DNA of 64,000 bases from Colwellia demingiae (GTDB taxonomy: Bacteria; Pseudomonadota; Gammaproteobacteria; Enterobacterales; Alteromonadaceae), in assembly GCF_007954275.1 (NCBI RefSeq), contig NZ_VOLT01000012.1, positions 62,001 through 126,000 of the forward strand. Direction: 5' to 3'. The number at the start of each line of letters is the position of its first letter. Position 1 is the stretch's first letter. Shown piece after piece: positions 28,574 to 35,971 of this stretch. A program made the translations under genes and the position numbers. The notes below the pieces were generated by a model. The model saw only the letters and a program-made list of their open reading frames with translations. It was not told where the DNA came from and did no database searches.

Positions 28574-29077
28574 TTAACCCTGTAAGTTCGGATATATCAG
28601 GGATTCTTCAGGTGGATAGGGACAAATTGCACTAAATGTAGCGATTTGCTTAGTTGCCCAAAATATCTCAGCAAAGCGGTTTACTTGCTGCAGTAATATT
28701 TGCGCAGCCTCTCTACTGATATGCTGCTTTGCCTGTGAACTTGCCAACATAATGTTATGCACTAATTCATGTAACTCTGGATATTGCGCTAACTGCGGCG
28801 CTTTAATGTAATCGCCCCAAATTACGCTTATTTCTTCTTTCACTTTTATACCATGGTTTTCTTTTTGATTTACCAGTCTTAAAAATTCTGCTTGTTCATC
28901 TAAAGTAAGTGATGGTTTAGCTTTTAATTCATTGAGTAAATCCACCATGCGAATGATAGTCAGTACCGAAATTTGTGCTCCGATAGGATCATAAACTATG
29001 CAAGGAATATCGCAGTGTGCCATAACGACTGGAAAGTGAAGTTTTTTATCAAATTTGGCAATAATATCGTAAAGCAT
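28574..29077 (-). CDS. sodN: Nickel superoxide dismutase
   Basis: It disproportionates superoxide using nickel. The Ni-hook is intact: HCDIPCIVYDP, in which His, the two Cys and the free N-terminus bind the metal after leader removal. The preceding leader is about 20 residues and would be cut by SodX. Family members usually read HCDLPCGVYDP, so Gly to Ile in the hook is a small variation. Of two adjacent ATGs I take the second, which is 6 bp from AGGAG. The Fur-like box upstream of the operon suggests use when iron is short. Confidence 0.95.
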   Translation of the reverse strand: MLYDIIAKFDKKLHFPVVMAHCDIPCIVYDPIGAQISVLTIIRMVDLLNELKAKPSLTLDEQAEFLRLVNQKENHGIKVKEEISVIWGDYIKAPQLAQYPELHELVHNIMLASSQAKQHISREAAQILLQQVNRFAEIFWATKQIATFSAICPYPPEESLIYPNLQG

Positions 29078-29102
29078 CATTCTCTCCTTCTAAATTAGCT
29101 GC

Positions 29103-29285
29103 TCACCTTTTTGGGGCAGTGATTTCTTTAAACACCACAACAACGGCAGCAACAATAACAGGCACTAACCAAAGTAAGTGCACTAAGCCTGAGCCAGAAT
29201 CACTATGTCCATGTCCTGGATGTGCAAATGATGGGTTACTTAGTAATACTCCCAATCCAGTAAAAATAATAACAACTTTCTTCAT
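29103..29285 (-). CDS. Small His-rich exported/membrane protein of the NiSOD operon
   Basis: A 60-residue protein with a cleavable signal (about residues 1-21, ending PSFA), a short His cluster HPGHGHSDSG right after the cut, and one membrane segment (LVHLLWLVPVIVAAVVVVF). AGGA sits 7 bp before the ATG. The new N-terminus would carry three His and faces the periplasm. It lies 25 bp before sodN. A role in nickel handling is my inference from the histidines and the operon; nothing shows the reaction. Confidence 0.7.
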   Translation of the reverse strand: MKKVVIIFTGLGVLLSNPSFAHPGHGHSDSGSGLVHLLWLVPVIVAAVVVVFKEITAPKR

Positions 29286-29309
29286 CGTGATATCCTAAGA
29301 GTAAGTAAC

Positions 29310-29738
29310 CTAATGCATTACTGGTTGGCTAGCATTGACGGCAACTTCCATTTTTTTAAGCGATGATAAACATCCATCACACGCAGGGTATTTTTTACTA
29401 AACGCCAGCAAGGGCATTAATGTTATTTTTAATGTACGTAACGCAACAAATTTAAGATCATCGCTGTATTGAGACTGCTGTGATAATTCTGTCATGCGTT
29501 GATGGGGAATTTGTAAATACCGAAAGGCCATTTTTGGCTGACCTTGCTCTTCATACAGAACTGCCAAATTATGAAAAACGCTAATCCATGCCATGAGTAA
29601 GTTACTATTTTCAATATCGGCATGCCATTCATGCTCTAGGCACTCAATGGCTTGATGATAATATTCTTCAGCTAAAGGTAAAGATAGTTTGTTAAAACTA
29701 TCGTTACCTTTTAATAGTAGCGATTGCCAAACTTCCAT
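29310..29738 (-). CDS. TPR-like helical protein, first gene of the NiSOD operon
   Basis: A 142-residue soluble protein with paired helices of TPR type (LAEEYYHQAIECLEHEW and VFHNLAVLYEEQGQPKMAFRYLQI). A CDGC pair near residue 123 and several His could hold a metal. It is followed at 24 bp by the His-rich protein and then sodN. I do not recognise a named family; a chaperone or scaffold role for NiSOD is inference. The Fur-like box lies just before its start. Confidence 0.65.
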   Translation of the reverse strand: MEVWQSLLLKGNDSFNKLSLPLAEEYYHQAIECLEHEWHADIENSNLLMAWISVFHNLAVLYEEQGQPKMAFRYLQIPHQRMTELSQQSQYSDDLKFVALRTLKITLMPLLAFSKKYPACDGCLSSLKKMEVAVNASQPVMH

Positions 29739-29754
29739 AACCCACCATTGTAAA

Positions 29755-29774
29755 TGATAATGGTTCGCATTCTA
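29755..29774 (-). promoter_or_regulatory. Fur box upstream of the NiSOD operon
   Basis: Read on the minus strand the site is AATGCGAACCATTATCATT, matching AATGAGAATCATTATCATT, a common gammaproteobacterial Fur site, at 16 of 19 positions. It ends about 17 bp before the start of the first operon gene, in promoter or leader position. Confidence 0.7.
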
Positions 29775-29905
29775 ATAAGTTTATTCTATTCTGTAAAGTA
29801 ATTATTTTCTTTGTTATTTAATGGATTCGTTGATTAGTCTGCCAAAACTATTTGAAGGGGATTCAGAAGTGAAAGGGTTCGAAAGTCAAATAAGATAATG
29901 ATGGA

Positions 29906-29935
29906 CAAAAAAAATCCTTACTAAGTAGCAAGGAT
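29906..29935 (-). terminator. Rho-independent terminator of the PEP-CTERM gene
   Basis: On the minus strand ATCCTTGCTACTTAGTAAGGAT forms a near-perfect hairpin (written here as a 22-base site whose arms are ATCCTTGCTA and TTAGTAAGGAT) followed by eight Ts. It lies 29 bp past the stop. Confidence 0.88.
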
Positions 29936-29964
29936 CATTAACGTATGAAACTCTTCAAAAAAAA

Positions 29965-30702
29965 TTACTTTTTAACTATTTTTCTTCGTGCTAAACCAAA
30001 CAACGCTAAACCAAAAACAGCAACCATTGAAGGCTCTGGTACGGCAACAGTACTACCAATGAAGTTATCAACAACTTGACGACTTCTGGCACCACCGGTT
30101 CTAGCTCCAAAATTAAATTGACCACTATAAGCAGCCCAATTGGCAACATCGTGAGTAAAAATTGACGCACCGTCTAATGAAACACTAACTAAACCATCAA
30201 TCATGGAAATTGAAGTATTATGAACAGCACCATTTTCTAATATAGTAGTCGAGATATGCTGCTCTACTAATGAGACACCATCATAACGTAAGCTAATATG
30301 GTTACCTGATACTTCTCCATTCTTCCAAGTATCAAACCCAATAGCTAAACCTGAAAATAAACCTTCTTCACTTGCCGGACCAACATCACCTAAACGGCTA
30401 AACGTTAATGAAATACCATCCGCTCCACCACCGTTATTTTGATCAATGCGGAAATCAAAATTTGCATCCCAAGCTTCAATCAATTGACCATTATCCTGAT
30501 CAGTAAATGACATTCCACCTAGTAAGCTATTGCTAGATGGAGTTAATTGCGCTTCTTGGTTAACTACAGAAGATGGTCCGTAAAAGCTCACACCCGCAGG
30601 TGAGCCTGAATTAAAGTCTTCAGAAATTAAACCAGCAATAGCTGAGCTAGTAAAAGCAACTGATAATGGTAACGCAATTAAAATGTTTTGTAATTTGTTC
30701 AT
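29965..30702 (-). CDS. PEP-CTERM sorted exported protein, lectin-like fold
   Basis: Signal peptide at residues 1-24, a beta-rich body, and a C-terminal sorting tag: VPEPSMV, a hydrophobic helix and the basic tail RRKIVKK. That tag is processed by exosortase in EPS-producing Gram-negatives. The body contains GGADGISLTFSRLG, like the core of L-type (legume) lectins. I start at MNKLQNILIAL because GGACT precedes that ATG; five further codons upstream are unlikely. No exosortase gene lies in this window. Its ligand is unknown. Confidence 0.8.
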   Translation of the reverse strand: MNKLQNILIALPLSVAFTSSAIAGLISEDFNSGSPAGVSFYGPSSVVNQEAQLTPSSNSLLGGMSFTDQDNGQLIEAWDANFDFRIDQNNGGGADGISLTFSRLGDVGPASEEGLFSGLAIGFDTWKNGEVSGNHISLRYDGVSLVEQHISTTILENGAVHNTSISMIDGLVSVSLDGASIFTHDVANWAAYSGQFNFGARTGGARSRQVVDNFIGSTVAVPEPSMVAVFGLALFGLARRKIVKK

Positions 30703-30927
30703 TAAGTAGTCCATCATAAAATTAAATATATATACAAGTAAGCAATAAACGAACCATATTAAAATAGCGCTATTTTTCAGTAAATTAAAATTTATATATT
30801 GAGGTATAGACTGATTTTGTAAAAATTTCTGACAGATATTATTTGCTAATTAACAACTAACAATATATTTTGAGCAATCTTCTTAAGATCCCCAAAATTA
30901 AATACATTAACGATAAAGAGCACACTC

Positions 30928-31404
30928 ATGAATGCACCACAACGCGACATTACTTTACGATTTTTAGCCGAACCACAAGATGTAAATTTTGGCGGTAAAG
31001 TGCATGGTGGCGCTGTGATGAAATGGATAGATTTAGCCGCTTATGCTTGTGCTGCTGGCTGGAGTGGTCGTTATTGTGTTACCGCCTATGCGGGTGGTAT
31101 TCGTTTTGTTGCACCTATTCATGTCGGTAGTTTAGTCGAAGTAGAAGCCAAAGTTATTTATACCGGTAACTCATCAATACATATCGCCCTTGAAGTAAAC
31201 GCGTGCGACCCTAAATCATTAAACCGTCGTTTAACTACCCACTGCATTGTTATCATGGTCGCCGTTGATCAAAATGGTCAATCTGAACGCGTACCGCAAT
31301 GGAAACCTGAAACAGAAGCAGACAAGAAACAACATGCTTCTGCAGTAAAACTGATGGAAATGCGCAAGCAAATTGGTGAAGAAATGCAAATATTTGTCGA
31401 TTAG
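30928..31404 (+). CDS. Acyl-CoA thioesterase, hotdog fold (YciA/TesB-like family 4HBT)
   Basis: A 158-residue hotdog protein. The catalytic Asp is in GAVMKWIDLAAY, following the NFGGKVHGG loop that binds CoA; GGIRFVAPIHVGSLVEVEAKV is also typical. It hydrolyses acyl-CoA esters in the cytoplasm; chain-length preference cannot be read off. It stands alone on the plus strand. Confidence 0.9.
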   Translation: MNAPQRDITLRFLAEPQDVNFGGKVHGGAVMKWIDLAAYACAAGWSGRYCVTAYAGGIRFVAPIHVGSLVEVEAKVIYTGNSSIHIALEVNACDPKSLNRRLTTHCIVIMVAVDQNGQSERVPQWKPETEADKKQHASAVKLMEMRKQIGEEMQIFVD

Positions 31405-31472
31405 TATTTATATCGCCATGTTGAAAGACGGCTCTGGTCGTTATACGTTGGCGGCATTATACTCTTTAGCCA

Positions 31473-31500
31473 ACCGAACTTTGCGTTAGTAAAGTTCGGT
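31473..31500 (+). terminator. Hairpin downstream of the thioesterase gene
   Basis: ACCGAACTTT and AAAGTTCGGT form a perfect 10-bp stem with an 8-base loop, 69 bp after the stop. The following TCATAAAATTGTTT is only moderately T-rich, so termination efficiency is uncertain. Confidence 0.5.
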
Positions 31501-31609
31501 CATAAAATTGTTTGTCAGCTTTCCTTTGCTCATTTCGCTTTGGTAAAACAACACAGCGCCTTACCCGAATACTTGAAAATTCTTTAAAACCTGAAATTCA
31601 AGCGCTACC

Positions 31610-32869
31610 TTATTCTTCGCTCTGCTGGGATTCAGCTACTTTCAGTTGTGTCTTCACATCGATCCATTGTGACATATATTGGGTACTTTTATGATGATGA
31701 TGATTCAACATACTGCCAATAAAATTAGCCTGTCTACGCTGATTAAGGTTAGCTTCTAGCTTTGATAAACAATCAGCTAACTCGGTTAAGATATTATCTT
31801 GCTGATACATTAACGTGGCATTTTGTTGCCCTAAGTCGCTGGCAACTTGCCAAGTTTGTTCATCTTGATACAGTTTAACCGCGGCATCAGCTATGGCTTG
31901 TGGATCATTGGCTATTGCGCCAGCCCAAGGTAAATTAGTTTGCATGCTTTCTGCGCCAATATCTGTGGTCACTGACGGGGTCGAACAATACATAGCTTCG
32001 GCTAACTTGCCTTTAATACCTGCGCCAAAGCGCAGTGGTGCTAAACACACTTTTGCACTTTTCATGGCAAATACTGCATCATCAACCCAGCCTTTCACCA
32101 AGAAGCCAGATTTTTCATCATGTAAGTCGGTGGCTTTGGGTGGTGGATACGCGCCATAAATATTGAGCTTAGCGCTTGGTAATTGTTTACGAATAAGTGG
32201 CCATACTTGCTGTTTTAGCCACAATACTGCGTCCCAGTTGGGCGCATGGCGGAAATTTCCTATCGCCATGAAATCTTCTCGCTGTTGATAACTCGGGTTT
32301 TCTTGTGTTAACCGTGCTTGGTTTAACATAAAGGGACAATAGTGAATTGAGCTGGCATCGACTTTAAATAAGCGTTGTAGTAATTCCACTTCAATACTTG
32401 AAATCATTAAGCTGATATCAGAACGAAATATGGAGGCAACTTCACGCTTAGCCATATCACTGGTGAGTAAATCTTCATCCGTGATATCACGTTTTAATTT
32501 ATAGGCTTGATGACGAGCATTACGCAGACAAAATAAATCTTCGGTATCTAATAGTCTTAGCGCTTGTGGACATTGTTCACTAACACGCCAACCAAACTGC
32601 TCTTCCATCATAAAGCGATCGTACATCACCGTAGTTGGTTGTAGGTTTTTAATAAAGTAATCAAAACTAGTGCAGTTGAGGCTAATATTTTCAACGTCAA
32701 TATTTAAAGCGCGTAAATCAACCATGTGCTCAGTTTGTTGTGCTGGGCTGGCAAAGGTAATGTGATAGTTTTGCGATTGGAAAAAGTGGATTAACTGCAT
32801 CATACGGCTACCTGCCGCTGAAGAGTTAGGCTCAGGCCATACATAGCCAATAATAAGAAGTTTTTTCAT
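31610..32869 (-). CDS. Glycosyltransferase family 1/4 protein
   Basis: A 419-residue GT-B enzyme. The N-terminus KKLLIIGYVWPEPNSSAAG is the usual first strand and loop. The donor-binding C-terminal half holds VCLAPLRFGAGIKGKLAEAM and PSVTTDIGAE, where the acidic residue binds the nucleotide sugar. Sugar and acceptor are unknown. A single gene, not in a polysaccharide cluster. The C-terminal 60 residues are His- and Gln-rich (HHHHK). Confidence 0.85.
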   Translation of the reverse strand: MKKLLIIGYVWPEPNSSAAGSRMMQLIHFFQSQNYHITFASPAQQTEHMVDLRALNIDVENISLNCTSFDYFIKNLQPTTVMYDRFMMEEQFGWRVSEQCPQALRLLDTEDLFCLRNARHQAYKLKRDITDEDLLTSDMAKREVASIFRSDISLMISSIEVELLQRLFKVDASSIHYCPFMLNQARLTQENPSYQQREDFMAIGNFRHAPNWDAVLWLKQQVWPLIRKQLPSAKLNIYGAYPPPKATDLHDEKSGFLVKGWVDDAVFAMKSAKVCLAPLRFGAGIKGKLAEAMYCSTPSVTTDIGAESMQTNLPWAGAIANDPQAIADAAVKLYQDEQTWQVASDLGQQNATLMYQQDNILTELADCLSKLEANLNQRRQANFIGSMLNHHHHKSTQYMSQWIDVKTQLKVAESQQSEE

Positions 32870-33020
32870 CGAGACATTTTACTTGAAAGCTTACTAATAA
32901 AGCCAATAGTTATGGCTACTATTTATCGTGAAGAATTAAGACTGAGTAATTAACATCCGTTAAAAATACTAATCTTCTATCGACCTAACGTAGGTCAACG
33001 TCAGTTTAAACAACGCCTCA

Positions 33021-33058
33021 ATAAAAAAGCCACCGGTAAATAATTACTGGTGGCTTTA
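33021..33058 (-). terminator. Rho-independent terminator of fkpA
   Basis: AAAGCCACCGGTAA pairs with TTACTGGTGGCTTT, with one mismatch, around a 4-base loop; on the minus strand it is followed by TTTTTTAT. It is 58 bp beyond the fkpA stop. Confidence 0.88.
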
Positions 33059-33115
33059 TAATTTTATCTAGCATTCACGATAACTAAGCTGAAAGGCTTA
33101 CCTAGAAATCATTAA

Positions 33116-33883
33116 CTAGTGAGCAGCGTGTTCATCAGCCTTTGGAGCTTCTTCTGCTTTTTGAATTTCTAATAATTCGATTTCAAATTCTAGTACTGAG
33201 TTACCCGGAATACGTGGTGGATTACCGTTTGGACCATACGCTAAATCTGAAGGAATAGTGAATTTGTATTTAGCGCCTAAAGGCATTAATTGTACGCCTT
33301 CAGTCCACCCCTTAATTACACGGTTAAGTGGGAATACTGCTGGTTCGCCGCGATCGTATGAACTATCAAACGTTTCACCGTTTAAGAAAGTACCTTTGTA
33401 ATGTACTTTAACCGTATCAGTTGCTACAGGCTTATCACCTTCGCCAGCAGTTAATACTACGTATTGAATACCTGATTCAGTGACTTGAACGCCTTCTTTT
33501 TTAGCATTGTCTGCAAGAAATTTAGCACCATCAGCTAGGCTAGATTCAGAAGCAGAGATTGCAGCTGCTTGCTGTTTTTCTTTCATGCTAGTATCAAGGT
33601 TTGTCAATAATGCTTGAATTTCTTCTTTTTCGATAACAGATTTACCATCAATACTGTCTACAAATCCGCGTATGATAAGCTCTTTATCTAACGCTAAACC
33701 TAGTTTGTTATGCTCTTCTAAGTTACGTTGCATGTACATACCAATTGAGGCACCTAAGCCGTAGGCTTGTTTTTGCACTTCAGTATCTAATACCGGTGCT
33801 TTTACTTCTTCAACTGCTTTTTCGTTACAACCAACAACGGCAAATAACGCAAGGGCGACTAGGGTAGGCTTAAACAATTTCAT
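33116..33883 (-). CDS. fkpA: FKBP-type peptidyl-prolyl isomerase lipoprotein (FkpA-like)
   Basis: A periplasmic folding helper. The N-terminus is a lipoprotein signal, LALFAVVGC, where most FkpA proteins are soluble. Residues about 25-125 are the helical dimerisation domain (QKQAYGLGASIGMYMQRNL) and about 140-240 the FKBP domain, with VKVHYKGTFLNGETFDSSYDRG and PSDLAYGPNGNPPRIPGNS lining the prolyl pocket. GGAG lies 6 bp before the ATG. The C-terminus ends in a His-rich tail DEHAAH. Confidence 0.93.
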   Translation of the reverse strand: MKLFKPTLVALALFAVVGCNEKAVEEVKAPVLDTEVQKQAYGLGASIGMYMQRNLEEHNKLGLALDKELIIRGFVDSIDGKSVIEKEEIQALLTNLDTSMKEKQQAAAISASESSLADGAKFLADNAKKEGVQVTESGIQYVVLTAGEGDKPVATDTVKVHYKGTFLNGETFDSSYDRGEPAVFPLNRVIKGWTEGVQLMPLGAKYKFTIPSDLAYGPNGNPPRIPGNSVLEFEIELLEIQKAEEAPKADEHAAH

Positions 33884-34065
33884 TCATATCTCCATTTATA
33901 CAATACAATTGGAGAATTCCCCCAATTAAAAACTTAAAACCGCGATGTTAACTTGTAAAATTTAACTTTAAATTAAACTTCCTATTTAAGTAAAGATAAC
34001 ACTAAACAATTTCAAAAAAGAACTTATACTAACGATAAATGCGCAAATAAAAAAGTATTAATATA

Positions 34066-35049
34066 TTGTTAAATTGTAATTGGATTTTTCCAGTCATCTT
34101 ATTGACTACACTCACGGCTTGTAAGCCTCTAACGCAAGAACCATTGCAACGCTGGCAACAGTCTGTTGAAGGTGCCTATGCTGGCCAGATTTCTAGTGAT
34201 GCCAAGTTCTCGGTAGTCTCATCTATTCATCATGGTTTGAGTGTGTGGGATTTAACTAAAAATGAGCGTATTTATAACTGGGCACAAGAACAAAATACCA
34301 GTGACAATTTAGTCCTCTCCATTGATATTAGCGACAACGCTAGCCATGTACTGACTGCAAATAGAAAAAACTTTGCCCTGTGGAATTTAAAATCGGGTAA
34401 ATCGGAAGGTTATTGGCAAGTGCGAGAATCTCATATCAGAGATATAGATATCAGTAATGGTGGTGATTACTTACTTATTGGAAAAAGTAACGGTACCGTG
34501 GTTCATGTTGCCGTTGATACCGGAAGACGGTTAGAGTTTTTAGGCCATAAAGAGAAAATAAATTCGGTAGATATGCTGCCCAATGGTCGTGTGGCTATAT
34601 CTGGTGGTAATGATTTCACCGCATATGTTTGGGATACACAATCAGGGCAAGTGGTTTATCAATTTAACCATAGTTCACGGGTATCAAAAGTAGCATTAGA
34701 TGCTAAAGGGCGTTATGCCTTTTCTGCTGACAGTATGAAAGGTGCCTATATTTGGGATTTAAAAACCGGTAAACGTGTTAGTAGCCTGCAAGGAACAAAA
34801 CGCCACGAAGTATTTAGCACTGTACGTTTTTCTCCTGACGGTAAAACACTAATCACCGGAGCAGCCACCAAAAAGGTCAGTGTTTGGGATATTGCCACAG
34901 GTAAACGCCTGTCACATTGGTTTGTTACGCCAAAAGAGGCAAAAAGACCTACAGGAGCGGTTGTGTATAGTGTCGCATTTGGCGATAATAACGATCTATT
35001 AACGATAAGCTCATCAGGATATGTTGAATCATGGCCAATCACGAAATAA
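34066..35049 (+). CDS. WD40-repeat lipoprotein
   Basis: A beta-propeller of at least six blades; five end in clear W-D-type motifs (VWDLTKNE, LWNLKSGK, VWDTQSGQ, IWDLKTGK, VWDIATGK). The N-terminus is a short lipoprotein signal with the lipobox LTAC, so it is likely membrane-anchored in the periplasm. The only in-frame start before the signal is TTG at 34066. Its end overlaps slyX by 19 bp. Function unknown. Confidence 0.8.
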   Translation: MLNCNWIFPVILLTTLTACKPLTQEPLQRWQQSVEGAYAGQISSDAKFSVVSSIHHGLSVWDLTKNERIYNWAQEQNTSDNLVLSIDISDNASHVLTANRKNFALWNLKSGKSEGYWQVRESHIRDIDISNGGDYLLIGKSNGTVVHVAVDTGRRLEFLGHKEKINSVDMLPNGRVAISGGNDFTAYVWDTQSGQVVYQFNHSSRVSKVALDAKGRYAFSADSMKGAYIWDLKTGKRVSSLQGTKRHEVFSTVRFSPDGKTLITGAATKKVSVWDIATGKRLSHWFVTPKEAKRPTGAVVYSVAFGDNNDLLTISSSGYVESWPITK

Positions 35050-35294
35050 CTTTAAGTGCGCACAGCACAAACGCCAACTACATTCAGCAATTAGAAGAGC
35101 GTGTTGACTCTTTAGAATCACGTAATGTCTTTCAAGATGATGTCATTGATCAGTTAAGCGAAGAGTTAGCTGCCCATCAGCATGAAATTTCAGAGCTGAA
35201 ACATCAAATTCAATTAGTCGCTAACCGTTTAAAAGATGCCGGTAGCTTATCGTGTGACAATGAAGAAATTGAGCCACCACCACCGCATTACTAA
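35031..35294 (+). CDS. slyX: SlyX family protein
   Basis: An 87-residue coiled coil (YIQQLEERVDSLESRNVFQDDVID, given here in part) with the C-terminal PPPPHY tail typical of SlyX. The function is unknown; in E. coli it also sits near yheV-like genes and slyD. It starts inside the last codons of the WD40 gene in another frame, suggesting coupled translation. A repeat begins 4 bp after the stop. Confidence 0.92.
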   Translation: MANHEITLSAHSTNANYIQQLEERVDSLESRNVFQDDVIDQLSEELAAHQHEISELKHQIQLVANRLKDAGSLSCDNEEIEPPPPHY

Positions 35295-35297
35295 ACC

Positions 35298-35444
35298 TAT
35301 ACCCGCTCCACTTGAATATGCTCGTTTCAAGAAGTCAGAGCAATTAATAATTAAGGCACATTTTTTTATTAAGGGATATTCCCTTAAAAAGAAATGTAAC
35401 GCTGAGTATGATTTACTCAGCCTTCCTCAAAGGGCTGGTTTAAT
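35298..35444 (+). repeat. MITE-like repeat, copy A (truncated, inverted relative to copy B)
   Basis: The first 104 bp align without gaps to the reverse complement of 38081-38184 with 89 identities. The end reads TATACCCGCTCCACTTGAA. The core is a long imperfect palindrome around AAGGGATATTCCCTT, in which the copy B loop differs but the arms are kept. A second hairpin, CTGAGTA/TACTCAG, follows. The right terminal repeat is not found. The element starts 4 bp after slyX and could act as its terminator. Confidence 0.75.
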
Positions 35445-35565
35445 TAGAAACCTTTCATTAGAAGTAAAGAGCACAGAGTTGATGGCTATCAATGAGTACT
35501 TTTGATGCGCTAACTATTGTTTAATCACAACGCCTTAGCGCAATACCGCAAAAAAACTCATGTTA

Positions 35566-35769
35566 TCAAGGTTTAAATACACCAATCACTTGCTCGTTTT
35601 CACGAACAACCTTCTCAACTTGTTCTTCCGTTTGCACCATTTGTTCACCACAACTCACACAAGTCACTTTTTCAACACCGTTTTCTTTGGTCAATGCCAT
35701 GGTGTCCATTGCTTTACATTTAGGACAGACAGCGCCGGCGATAAATCTCTTTTTTAGGGCTTTGCTCAT
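35566..35769 (-). CDS. yheV: YheV family putative zinc ribbon protein
   Basis: A 67-residue protein with two CxxC pairs (CPKC and CVSC), matching E. coli YheV (KRFIAGAKCPACQAQDSMA versus KRFIAGAVCPKCKAMDTMA). Function unknown. Divergent from yheS, as its neighbours in enterobacteria are. Confidence 0.92.
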   Translation of the reverse strand: MSKALKKRFIAGAVCPKCKAMDTMALTKENGVEKVTCVSCGEQMVQTEEQVEKVVRENEQVIGVFKP

Positions 35770-35971
35770 AGTTATCTACTACTTATTATTAGGCTCTGCT
35801 GTTCTTTGTTGATAGTTTTTTCAACATGTAAGTTCAACAGGCTCGACATTTAATCCAGAATTAGCGCTATTTTACCTTGAATAGTGGTCATAGGAAAAGC
35901 GACAATGCATCAGCATTTTTTTAGTGGGTGTTATCTCTGCCTCACTATGCCATTTTTCCGAGGAAATACCA

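Noticed and set aside
35236-35505. An 89-codon open frame overlapping the slyX end
   Set aside because: It runs through the MITE-like repeat in a frame not kept in the second copy, has no ribosome site and no recognisable domain.
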